From the NCBI GenBank assembly GCA_963755195.1, contig CAVWIZ010000002.1, positions 124,001 to 188,000 on the forward strand: a stretch of DNA of 64,000 nt, written 5' to 3'. The notes under the pieces are model-generated. The model ran no database searches. It was not told the origin of the DNA and worked only from the letters and a program-made list of their open reading frames with translations. This document shows positions 26,237 to 35,600 of the stretch, piece after piece (the first letter of the stretch is position 1; each line of letters starts with the position of its first letter). This DNA comes from CAVQJU01 sp963755195 (GTDB lineage: Bacteria; Acidobacteriota; Vicinamibacteria; Vicinamibacterales; CAVVIG01). A program made the position numbers and the translations under genes.

Positions 26237-27076
26237 GGTGGTGTCCACAGCTTGATGTGCCCTTCCCGCACGGCTTTGTTGTTTTCCTCGCACGAGTATT
26301 CAAACAGCTCGGCGTTCAGGAGCGTGAGCGTCCGCTCGTTCTTCCACGGTTTGGTGTAAGCCTTCCGGTCGTCGACCGTCACCGTGTACGCGATGTGACC
26401 GGCGTCGGTGCGGTGGAATGTCTGGATCAGGTGCAGGCCGTCGCTGTGCGGATGACCAATCGTGTCGAGTCGCGTCCAGCCGTTGAAGCCGACGGTGTCG
26501 ACGACGAGTGTGTCGCCGTCCCACTTGCCGATGGAGTGGCCGAACCAGGTCGGCTCGACGGTTCTTGGGGTGGTCGCGGCCGTCGATGTGGATGACGTGG
26601 AACCACGTGTTCTGCTCGAAGAGCAGCGCGATGTACTTGTCGTTCTGCATGATCTGCATCGGCTCGGGCGAGTTGATCGACCGGCTCAGGCCGAACGGCA
26701 GGCAGTTTCCGGTGTAGTCGCCGTTGGCCGGATCGTACGTCTTCCAGTCGTCGAGACCGGCCGGCGTGAACGGCAACTCGGCGTAGTTGCCCGCCTTGCG
26801 GAGGGCCTCGCGCTGGGCCGGCGTGTCAGCCGGCGTGAACGGCGCCTCCGCGTAGCCCTGCTGACCGCGTCCGTTCCGCGTCATGTCGGGCGAGTACGGC
26901 TTCTGCCACACGCCGGACAGGTCGGGCTTGCCGTTCGGCAGACGCGGCGGCGGTCCGGTGGGCGCGTTGGTGGGCACCGGCATCAGGCCCGAAGTCTGTG
27001 CATGCATCCACGTTCCCGCGGCCAGCACGAGGGCCGCCATGACAGTCGAGCACGAGAGCAGTTTCAGTATGCGCAT
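26200..27076 (-). CDS. Exported 'PDLSGVW' family protein, copy 1
   Basis: One of three paralogues here. ATG 27076 gives MRILKLLSCSTVMAALVLAAGTWMHAQ (signal peptide). Then RLPNGKPDLSGVWQKPYSPDMTRNGRGQQGYAEAPFTP, TGNCLPFGLSRSINSPEPMQIMQNDKYIALLFEQNTWFHVIHIDGRDHP follow. After a break near 26560 come the second-half matches to the other copies (TVDDRKAYTKPWKNERTLTLLNAELFEYSCEENNKAVREGHIKLWTPPE). The last dozen residues are encoded by the repeat tract, so the natural end is probably at WTPPE. The function is unknown; the family is frequent in Acidobacteria. A Trp/Tyr-rich beta protein with few likely catalytic residues. Confidence 0.7.
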
Positions 27077-27090
27077 GAGTTTCGACGCTC

Positions 27091-27156
27091 TACGTTTTCG
27101 CGTTTTCCGTTTTCCGTTGTGCGTTTTACGTTTTACGTTTCACGTTTCTTGCGTTC
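27091..27156. repeat. Heptamer repeats CGTTTTA/CGTTTTC
   Basis: Eight to nine 7-base units (CGTTTTC, CGTTTTC, CGTTGTG, CGTTTTA, CGTTTTA, CGTTTCA, CGTTTCT) lie between copies 1 and 2. The unit is the complement of AAAACG(C) seen between mtdB and fae. Confidence 0.75.
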
Positions 27157-27157
27157 A

Positions 27158-27908
27158 CTATTTCACCCAAGGCGGCGTCCAGCGTTTGATGTGACCCTCG
27201 CGAAGATCCTTGTTGTTCTCCTCGCACGAGTACTCGATGAGATCGCCCTTCAGCAGCGTAAAGGTCCGCTCGTTCTTCCAGGGCCTCGTGTACATCTTCG
27301 GGTCGTCCACGGTGACCGTGTAGGCGATGTGTTCGGCGTCAGCGCGGCGGAAGGTCTCGGTCAGATGCAGCGCGTCGCTGTGCGGATGGCCAACGGTGTC
27401 GAGTCTGGTCCAGCCGTTGAAGCCCGTCGTGTCCACGACCAGCGTATCGCCCTCCCACGTGCCGACGGAGTGGCCGAACCACAGCGGATCGGGATCTTTT
27501 CGGGCGAGCGCGACCGTCGGTCGGCACGACGTGGAACCAGTTGTTGATTTCGAACAGAAACGCGACCGACGTGCGGCTTTGGATGATCTGAAACGGGTTG
27601 GGGGCGTTCATGGATCGGCTCAAGCCGAACGGCAGGCAGCTGCCGGTGTAGTCGCCGTCGGCCGCGTCGTAGCTTTTCCACTCTTTCTCGCCGGCCGGTG
27701 TGAACGGCAGGTCCGGTTCGCCTTTTTGGCCCCGTCCCGTCCGTGTCATGTCGGGGACGTAGGGCCCCTGCCACACGCCGCTCAGGTCGGCGTGGCCACG
27801 GAGCCGCGGCCCCGCCCGGCCTTCGTCCTGAGCGCGGGAAGTGACGGTCCCGGTGACAATTACGGCCACAATCGCCGTCGTCGCGATCGGATTCAGGCGA
27901 ATTCTCAC
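27158..27908 (-). CDS. Exported 'PDLSGVW' family protein, copy 2
   Basis: Paralogue of copy 1. ATG 27908 gives MRIRLNPIATTAIVAVIVTGTVTSRAQ (signal peptide). Then HADLSGVWQGPYVPDMTRTGRGQKGEPDLPFTPAGEKEWKSYDAADGDYTGSCLPFGLSRSMNAPNPFQIIQSRTSVAFLFEINNWFHVVPTDGR follows. A frame change lies near 27500 and the remainder is TTGFNGWTRLDTVGHPHSDALHLTETFRRADAEHIAYTVTVDDPKMYTRPWKNERTFTLLKGDLIEYSCEENNKDLREGHIKRWTPPWVK. It is shorter at the front than copy 1. Tandem copies suggest local duplication followed by divergence. Confidence 0.7.
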
Positions 27909-28070
27909 GGGTGACGCCTCTCGTCCGTGTTTTTCCGAACCAGACTCATCATAACGCCGTCATTCGGGTCGAGAACACAATTGACAATCGAGAAGGAGAG
28001 CTACGAAAATAGACTTCCCGACGGAGTGTAAACTCGGTCCGCATACGCACTTAGGCGTGGAGGTTGTTCG

Positions 28071-28469
28071 ATGAAGATGAGATTAGCGGTCGTCGTTGCC
28101 GGCGCGTGGTTGCTCGTGGCTTCTGTGCCGGCCATTGCTCACCATTCGTTCGCGGCGGAATTCGACGCGACCAAGCCGGTCAAGCTGACCGGCGTGGTGA
28201 CCAAGATCGAGTGGATGAATCCCCATGCGTACTTCTACATCGACGTCAAGGACGAGTCGGGCAAGGTGACCAATTGGGGCCTGGAAATGGGCAGCCCGAA
28301 CGGTCTCATGCGCCAGGGCTGGTCGCGCAACTCGATGAAGATCGGCGACGAAGTGACGGTGGAAGGCAGCCGCGCGAAAGACGGCTCCAACATCGGCAAT
28401 GCGCGCTCGGTCACGCTGACCGGCGGACAGAGATTGTTTGCCGGGTCGAGCCAGACGACGACCCCGTAA
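28071..28469 (+). CDS. DUF6152 family exported protein
   Basis: A small secreted beta protein. ATG 28071 gives MKMRLAVVVAGAWLLVASVPAIAHHSFAAEFDATKPVKLTGVVTKIEWMNPHAYFYIDVKDESGKVTNWGLEMGSPNGLMRQGW, matching DUF6152 with the characteristic AHHSFAAEFD mature start and the WMNPHAYF stretch. The frame is intact at 132 residues. It is directly upstream of copy 3 of the 'PDLSGVW' family, and these two families often lie side by side, so a shared function is likely though unknown. Confidence 0.8.
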   Translation: MKMRLAVVVAGAWLLVASVPAIAHHSFAAEFDATKPVKLTGVVTKIEWMNPHAYFYIDVKDESGKVTNWGLEMGSPNGLMRQGWSRNSMKIGDEVTVEGSRAKDGSNIGNARSVTLTGGQRLFAGSSQTTTP

Positions 28470-28497
28470 CACTCGACCACGTCGACGAGGAGGCTCG

Positions 28498-29491
28498 GTG
28501 CGTAAGGGTTTCGCCGGCAGATTTGTTCTGACGACGGCGGCGATGGTCGTCGCGGCGTTCTGGGCGGCGCAGGCCCAGGAACGCGGTGGCGCGCCGGACC
28601 CTGTGGGCCAGCCGCGGCCGGCGCCGCAAGGGCGCGGCCGTGGTCCGGCTGAGCCCCCGTTGCCGACGCCACGGTTGCCAGACGGCACGGTCAACCTGGG
28701 CCGCGTCGTGGGTGAGAAGGGTGTCTGGAACGTGCCCTACATCACCAACATGGGCATGCGCGTCGTGGACGACACCGGCAAGTCGGTTGTCCCAGTGCCT
28801 GACGGCGGCGCAGGCGGCGGACGCGGTCGCGCCGGCGGCGGCGCGCCGCTCGGCGGTGGAGAAGGCGGAGGCGGCGGCGGCCGCGGCGGCACGAAGTCCG
28901 AGCCGTGGGTGCCGTTTCAGCCCTGGGCCGCGGCCGTGTACGACTACAACTCCGTCAATCTCTCCAAGTCACGATCCTGAAGGGTACTGCCTGCCGCCCG
29001 GCGGACCGCGAATGATGGCGACGCCCTATCCGGCCGAGATCATCCAGCTGCCGGAGCAGAAGCGCATCATCATGATCTTCGAGGGCGCCACGCACATCTG
29101 GCGCGAGATCTACATGGACGGACGCCCGCATCCGACGGGCGACGCGCTGAATCCGACCTACCTCGGGCACTCGGTGGGGCGCTGGGAAGGCGACACGCTG
29201 GTCGTGGACACGGTCGGCTTCAACGAGGCGACCTGGCTCGACTACTTCGGCCATCCCCATACCGATCAACTCCACGTCGTCGAGCGCTTCTCGAGGCCCA
29301 ACAAGCAGACGCTCCACTTCGAAGCGCTCATCGACGATCCGGGCGCCTATACCAGGCCCTTCAGAGTGGCGTGGGACATTCCGTGGCGGGCCAACGCCGA
29401 GCTGGCGGAATACATCTGCCAGGAAAACAACAAGTACCTGCATCGGCTGACAGACGATTTCGGAGAACTGGTCTTCGGCGGCAAACGCTAG
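28498..29491 (+). CDS. Exported 'PDLSGVW' family protein, copy 3 (Gly-rich variant)
   Basis: GTG 28498 gives VRKGFAGRFVLTTAAMVVAAFWAAQAQ (signal peptide). Where copies 1 and 2 have PDLSGVW, this has RLPDGTVNLGRVVGEKGVWNVPYITNMG, then a Gly-rich insert of about 40 residues at 28800-28900. After a break near 28975 it follows EGYCLPPGGPRMMATPYPAEIIQLPEQKRIIMIFEGATHIWREIYMDGRPHP, WEGDTLVVDTVGFNEATWLDYFGHPHTDQLHVVERFSRP and EYICQENNKYLHRL. The GGxxxxVDTVGFN core is the same as in copies 1 and 2, but the N-terminal half differs. Confidence 0.72.
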
Positions 29492-29502
29492 CTGCGAATG
29501 AG

Positions 29503-29612
29503 TAGGGGCTGGGGACCAGGGGCTAGGGGCTAGAAATCAGGGCTAAGGGCTAAGGGCTGAGCGCTGAGGGCAAACAATCAGCCCTCAGCACTGAGCCCTC
29601 AGCCCTTTTCTT
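29503..29612. repeat. GGGCTAA/GGGCTGA tandem repeat region with terminator hairpin
   Basis: Roughly twelve units of GGGGCTA, GGGCTAA and GGGCTGA type lie between two convergent genes, the last portion being inverted. Confidence 0.75.
29554..29612 (+). terminator. Bidirectional intrinsic terminator built from repeat units
   Basis: GGGCTGAGCGCTGAGGGC (29554-29571) pairs with GCCCTCAGCACTGAGCCC (29581-29598) at 16 of 18 positions around an AAACAATCA loop. It is followed by a T-rich stretch (CTTTTCTTTTAC) at 29603-29614. It lies between convergent genes, which fits a terminator on the plus strand. Confidence 0.6.
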
Positions 29613-30755
29613 TTACTTGCCGAACCTGGCGTCGTCAATCGGCGTGTTGACTTTCACTTCCTTCAGCTTCGCGCTGAAGCGTCCGTCCAGCCACGAGAAC
29701 TTGTACTCGAACGGGAACTTGATGCCGCCGACGTCGCGGTAGTCACCGTAGTCGGTCTGCGTGAGCACGTGGCCGACCGGTGACGCGCCATAGCGGACCA
29801 TCCGCGCAAGAAGGCCGGTGTCGGTGTCGAAGTAGAGCGTCGCCAGGAAGCCTCGCGGACCATTTCCCTGCACCACGGCGTAGTCCTTGTTGCCGATCGC
29901 CCTGGGCATGCCGCTGCGCCAGTTCGTGAGGGCATCCTTGATGCCTCCCGGGAACGCCAGCTTTGCTTCGAACATCTGGCCGTCGAGCTCTTCGCCGACG
30001 ATCGTGTAGTCGCGCAGGAGCGCACGTGGGGTCTTGACCGTGCCGGTGTTGCCGTTGACCGTCCAGAGGCTCTCGCCGCGATCCGGATGGTCCTTGTAGT
30101 TGATGAGCGTGGTGCGCTTGCCGGGCGACTTCGCGAAGATGGTGAAGTCGGCGGTGCCGCCAAAGTCTCCAAAGCCGATGCTGGTGCCCGTTGCGATGTA
30201 GCTGGTGAGTCCGTTCAGCCGCTGGGCGCCGCCGAGCGCCGCGATGTACTTGTCGAGTATCTGCGTGGCCGGCGGCTGATCCTTATCCTGCACGACGAGG
30301 TCGTCGAGTTCGTCGTTCGGCGCTTCGTACAGCCGGTCGAGCATGATGGAGCTTGCCGGGATGTCGCGGCCGTGATGGCACGTCCAGCACGTCACTTTCT
30401 GCGCGCCGCCGAACTGCGTCTGGTTGATGGCGGCCACCATTTCCACCATCCGGCGCGCGGTCCGCTTCACGCGCGTGTCGACCACCCAATCCACCGTGTC
30501 CGTGCCGGCGCCGGGGTGACAGTCCGCGCAGTCCCAGCCGAGCGCGCCCGAGATGACGCCCATGGCCGCGATGAAATCGTCGACGGTCAGATTCTTCAGC
30601 GTGCTGGTCGTGACGTTCTTGAAAAACGTTCCTGCGATGGCCCCAGGAGGGGGCGACGGGATCACGGCCTGTGCCGACGGCCGCACGGCGTACACGAAAC
30701 AACCCAGCCACGCGGCCGTTACTGCAGCGGCAGTCAGCCGCCATGAAACCTTCAT
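29613..30755 (-). CDS. Diheme cytochrome c (reaction-centre cytochrome-like) with lipoprotein-carrier-like C-terminus
   Basis: ATG 30755 gives MKVSWRLTAAAVTAAWLGCFVYAVRPSAQA (signal). Residues 35-140 contain two CXXCH sites, CADCH in ALGWDCADCHPGAG and CWTCH in KVTCWTCHHGRDIPASS. They have the layout of the Acidobacteria 'photosynthetic reaction centre cytochrome c subunit' family. From about residue 175 (TQILDKYIAALGGAQRLNGLTSYIATGTSIGFG) the sequence resembles an outer-membrane lipoprotein-sorting fold: LYFDTDTGLLARMVRYG, TQTDYGDYRDVGGIKFPFEYKFSWLDGR. The frame is intact. Electron transfer is likely. Confidence 0.78.
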   Translation of the reverse strand: MKVSWRLTAAAVTAAWLGCFVYAVRPSAQAVIPSPPPGAIAGTFFKNVTTSTLKNLTVDDFIAAMGVISGALGWDCADCHPGAGTDTVDWVVDTRVKRTARRMVEMVAAINQTQFGGAQKVTCWTCHHGRDIPASSIMLDRLYEAPNDELDDLVVQDKDQPPATQILDKYIAALGGAQRLNGLTSYIATGTSIGFGDFGGTADFTIFAKSPGKRTTLINYKDHPDRGESLWTVNGNTGTVKTPRALLRDYTIVGEELDGQMFEAKLAFPGGIKDALTNWRSGMPRAIGNKDYAVVQGNGPRGFLATLYFDTDTGLLARMVRYGASPVGHVLTQTDYGDYRDVGGIKFPFEYKFSWLDGRFSAKLKEVKVNTPIDDARFGK

Positions 30756-30796
30756 GTTCTTCTCCTCCGTAAGAGACCAAATAGCATAGCGTACCG

Positions 30797-31849
30797 CTAC
30801 GCGAAGTGGGCCCCGGTCGTTTCGACGTAAACCGCGTAGAGCGACTGGCTGGCGGTCATGAACAGGCGGTTCCGGCGCGAGCCGCCGAAGCACACGTTCG
30901 CGCACGTCTCGGGCAGGCGAATCATCCCGATGCGTGTGCCGTCAGGTGCGATGACCTGGACGCCGGGCCTCGCGCCCGCCCAGATGTTGCCGTCCACGTC
31001 GCACCGCATGCCGTCGGCGGCCGATGGCGCGCCCGTGCCCGGAATATCGAGCTGGATGAATCGTTTTCCGTTGCGGAGCGATTTGCCATCCACGTCGTAC
31101 ACGCGGATGTCTCGCCCCATGCCGGTGTCGGCCACGTACAGCTTCTTATAGTCGGGCGAGAAGCAGATGCCGTTCGGCCCGCTCTGATCGTCGGTGACTT
31201 TGTCGATCTGCAGCGTCTTGCCGTCCACGCGGTAGACCGCTTCCTTCGTCTCCTGCTCGCTTTTGTAGCCTTCGTAGTTCCCGCGGATGCCGTAAATCGG
31301 ATCGGTGAACCAGAGACCGCCGTCCGGATGGACCGCGATGTCGTTCGGCGAATTCAGTTTCTTGCCGTTGAACTTGTCCGCGATGACCGTCACGGTGCCG
31401 TTGTGCTCGTAGCGCACGACGCGGCGCCCGCCGTGCTCGCACGAGAGCTGCCGGCCCTCGAAGTCGAACGTGTTGCCGTTGCTGTAGCCTGACGGATTCC
31501 TGAACACGGTCACGCGGCCGTCTTCCTCGGTCCAACGCATCTGGACGTTGTTGGGGATGTCGCTCCACACGAGATACCGGCCGACGCTGTTCCACGCGGG
31601 TCCCTCGGCCCACAGCGTGCCGAAGTGCATTCGCCTGATGGTCGTGTTGCCGACGATGTAGCGGCGGAAGCGGTTGTCGAGGCTGACGATGTCCGGATCG
31701 GGGTACTGAAGCGGATCGGCTCTGTTCCAGTCGCGCGGCGAGGGAACGGGAGAAACCGGCGCCTGCGCCGGCGCCTGCGCGCCGAGATGGGCGAAACCGG
31801 CGGCGCCCGCAACTGCAGTGGTGAGAAATGCCCGCCGATTGACCGCCAC
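30797..31849 (-). CDS. Gluconolactonase-like SMP-30 protein, Tat-type leader
   Basis: ATG 31849 gives MAVNRRAFLTTAVAGAAGFAHLGAQAPA with a twin-Arg-like RRAFLTT leader. The mature part follows the SMP-30/gluconolactonase family: WAEGPAWNSVGRYLVWSDIPNNVQMRWTEEDGRVTVFRNPSGYSNGNTFDFEGRQLSCEHGGRRVVR holds the metal-binding Glu and the ScEHggRRV pattern. NSPNDIAVHPDGGLWFTDPIYGIRG, GPNGICFSPDYKKLYVADTG and AADGMRCDVDGNIWAGARPGVQVIAPDG follow. The frame is intact at 350 residues. Likely hydrolyses a sugar lactone formed by the nearby PQQ enzymes. Confidence 0.85.
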   Translation of the reverse strand: MAVNRRAFLTTAVAGAAGFAHLGAQAPAQAPVSPVPSPRDWNRADPLQYPDPDIVSLDNRFRRYIVGNTTIRRMHFGTLWAEGPAWNSVGRYLVWSDIPNNVQMRWTEEDGRVTVFRNPSGYSNGNTFDFEGRQLSCEHGGRRVVRYEHNGTVTVIADKFNGKKLNSPNDIAVHPDGGLWFTDPIYGIRGNYEGYKSEQETKEAVYRVDGKTLQIDKVTDDQSGPNGICFSPDYKKLYVADTGMGRDIRVYDVDGKSLRNGKRFIQLDIPGTGAPSAADGMRCDVDGNIWAGARPGVQVIAPDGTRIGMIRLPETCANVCFGGSRRNRLFMTASQSLYAVYVETTGAHFA

Positions 31850-31852
31850 GGT

Positions 31853-32266
31853 TCAGCTCCTCGTGATCTTGAAGTCGCCCTTCACGGCGCCTTCGGTCCA
31901 CGTGCCCGTGATGAAGCGCGCGTAGGCGCCGATGTTCTCCATCTTGCCGTCGATCACGTAGCGGACCGCCCTCCCGGCGGCATCCTTGCCGTCGCCCTCG
32001 AGGTGCACCATCCAGGTCGGCGCATCGAACGTGGTGTTTTTCAGCGCCACGCTATTCGGGCCCGGGTTGATCCGGCCGCTGATGGTTTTGCCGTCCCAGT
32101 TCAGCTCGACCACCACGCGCGTGCGCGTGTCTTTGTTCGGACCCCAGTCGCCGATCCAGGTGCCCTTCAGCGGATGTCCGAACTGCGCGAAGGAAGTGGA
32201 GGAGAGCGCGGTCATCGCGGCAACGGCAACGACGGTCACGAGGCGAGACAGGCGGGCGTGCATCAA
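31853..32266 (-). CDS. Hypothetical small exported protein
   Basis: ATG 32266 gives MMHARLSRLVTVVAVAAMTALSSTSFAQ, a signal peptide. The mature domain reads FGHPLKGTWIGDWGPNKDTRTRVVVELNWDGKTISGRINPGPNSVALKNTTFD, then YVIDGKMENIGAYARFITGTWTEGAVKGDFKITRS, with lipocalin-like or beta-barrel features (GTWIGDW, FKITRS). It lies 4 bases upstream of the gluconolactonase start on the same strand, so the two are translated together. No known family. Confidence 0.65.
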   Translation of the reverse strand: MMHARLSRLVTVVAVAAMTALSSTSFAQFGHPLKGTWIGDWGPNKDTRTRVVVELNWDGKTISGRINPGPNSVALKNTTFDAPTWMVHLEGDGKDAAGRAVRYVIDGKMENIGAYARFITGTWTEGAVKGDFKITRS

Positions 32267-32415
32267 TCGTCCTTTCGGTGATCGGTAGACGGTGGCGACT
32301 CAAGACCCTTCGCGGCTTGAAATTGTACACCCTGGACGCCGCTTCGCCGCAGGGTTGTGGTGGGGCTTCCGGCCAGAGTCTCGACAGACGCCGCCAATCC
32401 GCGTATCGTCACCGG

Positions 32416-33591
32416 ATGCGACTGACCGCGATTCTCGCCCTGGTTTCTATCAGCGCCGGTGTCACCGCCGGCTGCGCCTCCACGCCTGGCGCGACGGGGG
32501 CGCCAAACGACAGCGCGCGGCTGCTGAGCGTCGATCACTACGTGAGGGTCCGCTCGACGGCGCCGTCGATGAGCGGGCAGATCGCGCAGCTGTATGTGCG
32601 CGAGCGGGTTGAAGGACGCGCGCTGTTGCACGGGTCGGCGGGCGTGGTCCTGTTCGTCCACGGCGCGGGCACGCCCGCCGAAGTGGCTTTCGACGTGCCG
32701 TACAGCGACTACAGCTGGATGGCCTATCTGGCGCACGGCGGGTTCGACGTGTTCTCGATGGACACGGACCGGCTACGGGCGTTCCACGCGGCCGACGGTC
32801 ATGAACGACCCGTGCAATCTCGCGCGCAATCAGCAGCGCGCGTTCGTCCCGGGCCTGATTGCGGCTCCGTGCGCGCCGACCTACGCCACCGCCGCGACGA
32901 CGATCGCCTCGGACTGGAACGACATCGGCGCCGTGGTGGACTACCTGCGCACTCTACGGCATGTCGACCGCGTCAACCTGGTGGCCTGGTCGCTTGGCGG
33001 GCCGCGGGCCGGCGGCTACGCGGCGCAGCATCCGGACCGGTGCAGCGATTGGTGCTGCTCTCGCCAGGGTACGGGCGCGCCGTCGCGGACGCCGCGCCGG
33101 CTCCGCTGCCCGAGCGCGCGTCGATGAACACGCAGTCCGGCGCGGAATTCACAGCGAACTGGGATCGTCAGGTCGGCTGCCCGGACCAGTACGAACACGG
33201 CGGTGAGCGACGCGATCTGGGCGAGCATGCTCGAATCCGATCCGGTCGGCGCCACGTGGGGTAAGGGCGTTCGCCGCGCGCCCGAGACGCAGAGCTGGGG
33301 CTGGAATGCGGCGATGGTCGGTAAAGAGTCAGACGCCGACGCTCATGGTTGCCGGCGTGCACGACAAACAGGTGGCCGCCGGCGCGCGTCCGCGAGCTCT
33401 ACGCCGATCTCGGCGCCCCGGAGAAAGTCTTCGTCGATCTCGCGTGCTCGTCGCACAACGCCATGTGGGAGCGGAACCATACGCTCCTGTTTCAGGCCTC
33501 GCTCGAGTGGCTCACCGAGGGCACGGTGAACGGGATGAAGACCGGCATGCTGCAGATGGGATACGACAAGGAGCAGAAGAATGCGGACTAG
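32416..33591 (+). CDS. Alpha/beta hydrolase lipoprotein, frame-broken
   Basis: ATG 32416 gives MRLTAILALVSISAGVTAGCAST, a lipobox at AGC. The alpha/beta hydrolase core is seen in GVVLFVHGAGTPAEVAFDVPY (oxyanion region), VNLVAWSLGGPRAGGYAAQHPDR (nucleophile elbow, WSLGG), VQRLVLLSPGYG and, in later frames, SQTPTLMVAGVHDKQVAA and LACSSHNAMWERNHTLLFQASLEWL (catalytic His region). Breaks lie near 32800, 33050, 33195, 33325 and 33395. The stop TAG at 33589-33591 overlaps the MBL gene start, showing coupling. The substrate is unknown. Confidence 0.75.
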
Positions 33592-34461
33592 ACGAGTTGC
33601 CATCACCGGGGTCGCCATCGCCTCGGTTGCCGCGGTGCTGGCGTCGGCGGCCACCCTGGTCGGTCGCGCGCAAGGCCGCACCAAGGCCCCGACGAGCCCG
33701 CGCCTGTATATCTTCGACTGCGGCGTGATCAAAGGCCTTGGCGTCGATCTGTTCGGCTTCAAGAAAGACGAAGTGCCCGTCCGCGATTTCTTCGTGCCGT
33801 GTTATCTCGTCGCCCATCCGAAGGGGACATTGATGTGGGAGGTGGGCGTCGTTCCCGACAGCGCGTTTAAGGCCGACGGCGCGCCCGTGACCGAGGGCGT
33901 CTCCACGGTCGCCAGGCCGTTGCTGCCGCAACTGGCTGCGGTCGGCTACACGCCGGCGGACATTACGTACTTGAGCATGTCGCACTATCACTCCGATCAC
34001 ACCGCCAACGCGAACGCGCTTCGCCAGATCGACGTGGCTCGTGCGGCTGGCCGAGCGCGACGTGATGTTCGGGACGCCGCCGCCCGGCACGATCATCCAG
34101 GCGGCGACGTTCTCCGCGCTCAAAACCGCGAAGACCACCATCCTGAACGATGACGAATACGATGTGTTCGGCGACGGCACCGTCGTCATCAAGTCGACGC
34201 CAGGCCACACGCCGGGCCATACGGTCTTGTTCCTCAAGCTGAAGAAGTTCGGCCCGCTGCTCGTGGCCGGCGATCTCTATCACTATCCCGAAGAACAGAC
34301 GATGAACCGGTTCCCGGGCTTCGAGTTCAGCAAGGAGCAGTCGGCGGCCAGCCGGACGGACGATCGACGCGTTCCTGAAGAAGACCAAAGCCCAGATGTG
34401 GATCGAGCACGACGCGGCGACCAACGCCAAGCTGAAGAAAGCACCGGAGTACTACGAATGA
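33581..34461 (+). CDS. MBL-fold hydrolase, N-acyl homoserine lactonase-like
   Basis: ATG 33581 gives MRTRRVAITGVAIASVAAVLASAATLVGRAQG, a signal peptide. The metallo-beta-lactamase signature is SHYHSDHTANANALRQ (HxHxDH); further ligands are in STPGHTPGHTVLFL and LLVAGDLYHY. Frame breaks lie near 34045 and 34365, and the end is KKTKAQMWIEHDAATNAKLKKAPEYYE at TGA 34459-34461, which touches the 9-base repeat. The PGHTxGH and D-L-Y features match lactonases such as AiiA-like proteins. Quorum quenching is possible but the substrate is not established. Confidence 0.78.
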
Positions 34462-34586
34462 ACGCAGAGATCGCAGAGATCGCAGAGAACACAGAGAAGA
34501 CAAATCCTTCTGGTGATCCGCTGCGATCCTGGCGAGGCAAAGCATGAAGAAACAAATCTTCTCCGCGATCTCTGCGATCTCCGCGT
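34462..34586. repeat. Inverted 9-base repeat pair, second arm encoding a signal peptide
   Basis: Arm 1 (34462-34500) has four CGCAGAGAT-type 9-base units. Arm 2 (34557-34586) is the inverted version, CGATCTCTGCGATCTCCGCG, differing by one unit and two substitutions. The spacer is 56 bases and contains the NHL gene ATG (34544). Arm 2 lies within the NHL signal peptide (FSAISAISA). Confidence 0.85.
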
Positions 34587-35600
34587 TGATCGTCGTCGTA
34601 ATCCCGATGGCCGTTCGCGGCGCGCCGTCCTTGCCGCACTTCGAGGTAGACCCGTCGTTTCCGCAGACTTCCCGCCGGGAAAGCTCTTCGGCGACATGTC
34701 GTCGGTGACCGTCGACGCCCAGGATCACGTCTGGATGATTCATCGTCCCGCGACGGTTCCTGCCGCGCAGCGCGCGAACGCGATGCCGCCGGTCGTCGAG
34801 TTCGACTCGTCGGGTAAGCTCCTTGCGGCCTGGGGCGGCCCCGGCGCCGGCTTCGAATGGCCGGAGCGCGAGCACGGCATCTACGCCGGACAGAACGGGC
34901 GCGATCTGGGTGAGCGGGAACAACGGATACGCCGCGCCGAATGCCGCGCCGCCTCCGGGCAAGTCCGACGACATGCTGCTCAAGTTCACGCCGGCCGGAA
35001 GTTCCTCCTGCAGATCGGCCACAGCGGGAAGAGCACCGGCGACGCCGACCACGACAACGTCAAGCAGGCCGCCGACATGGTGGTGTTCAAGAACGAGCTG
35101 TACGTCGCCGACGGTTACGGCAACCATCGCGTGGCGGTGTTCGACGCGACGAGACGGGAAGTTCAAGCGCGTCGTGGATGGCTCGAACGGCGACGCCGCC
35201 GTACAACATCGTGCACACCATCAGGGTGTCGAACGACGGGCATGGTGTACGTCGCCGACCGCGACAACAAGCGCGTCCAGGTGTTCACGACCGCGGGAGA
35301 TTTCAAGCAGGAAGTGATCGTCGGCGCAGACACGCCGTACGCGATCGGTCGCGGGACTGGCGTTTTCGCCCGATCGGGCGCAGCAGTTTCTGTACGTCGC
35401 CGACATCGGCAACAACGCGATCGCACATCCTCGATCGGCAAGTCGCTGAAGATCGCTGGACTCGTTCGGGAAAGGCGGAACGGCGCCCGGCGAGTTCGGC
35501 ACCGTCCACGAGATCGCGACGGATTCGAAGGGCAACATCTATACGGCGGAGTTGCGCACCACGGCGCGTGCAGAAGTTCGTGTTTAAAGGGATCTCGTAG
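34544..35600 (+). CDS. Exported NHL-repeat protein, frame-broken
   Basis: ATG 34544 gives MKKQIFSAISAISALIVVVIPMAVRG, a signal peptide coded partly by the inverted repeat. Propeller blades follow over several frames: FPPGKLFGDMSSVTVDAQDHVWMIHRP, WVSGNNGYAAPNAAPPPGK, ADHDNVKQAADMVVFKNELYVADGYGNHRVAVFD (the NHL-type V-A-D-G-Y-G-N-H-R), NDGMVYVADRDNKRVQVFTTAGDFKQEV and, near the end, NIYTAELRT. At least five frame changes lie between 34900 and 35580. The 3' end TAG is at 35598-35600. Related to peptidylglycine amidating lyase-like propellers. Function unknown. Confidence 0.72.

Noticed and set aside
34462..34586. Intrinsic terminator for the lactonase gene
   Set aside because: The inverted arms are 56 bases apart, no T-tract follows, and the second arm is coding.
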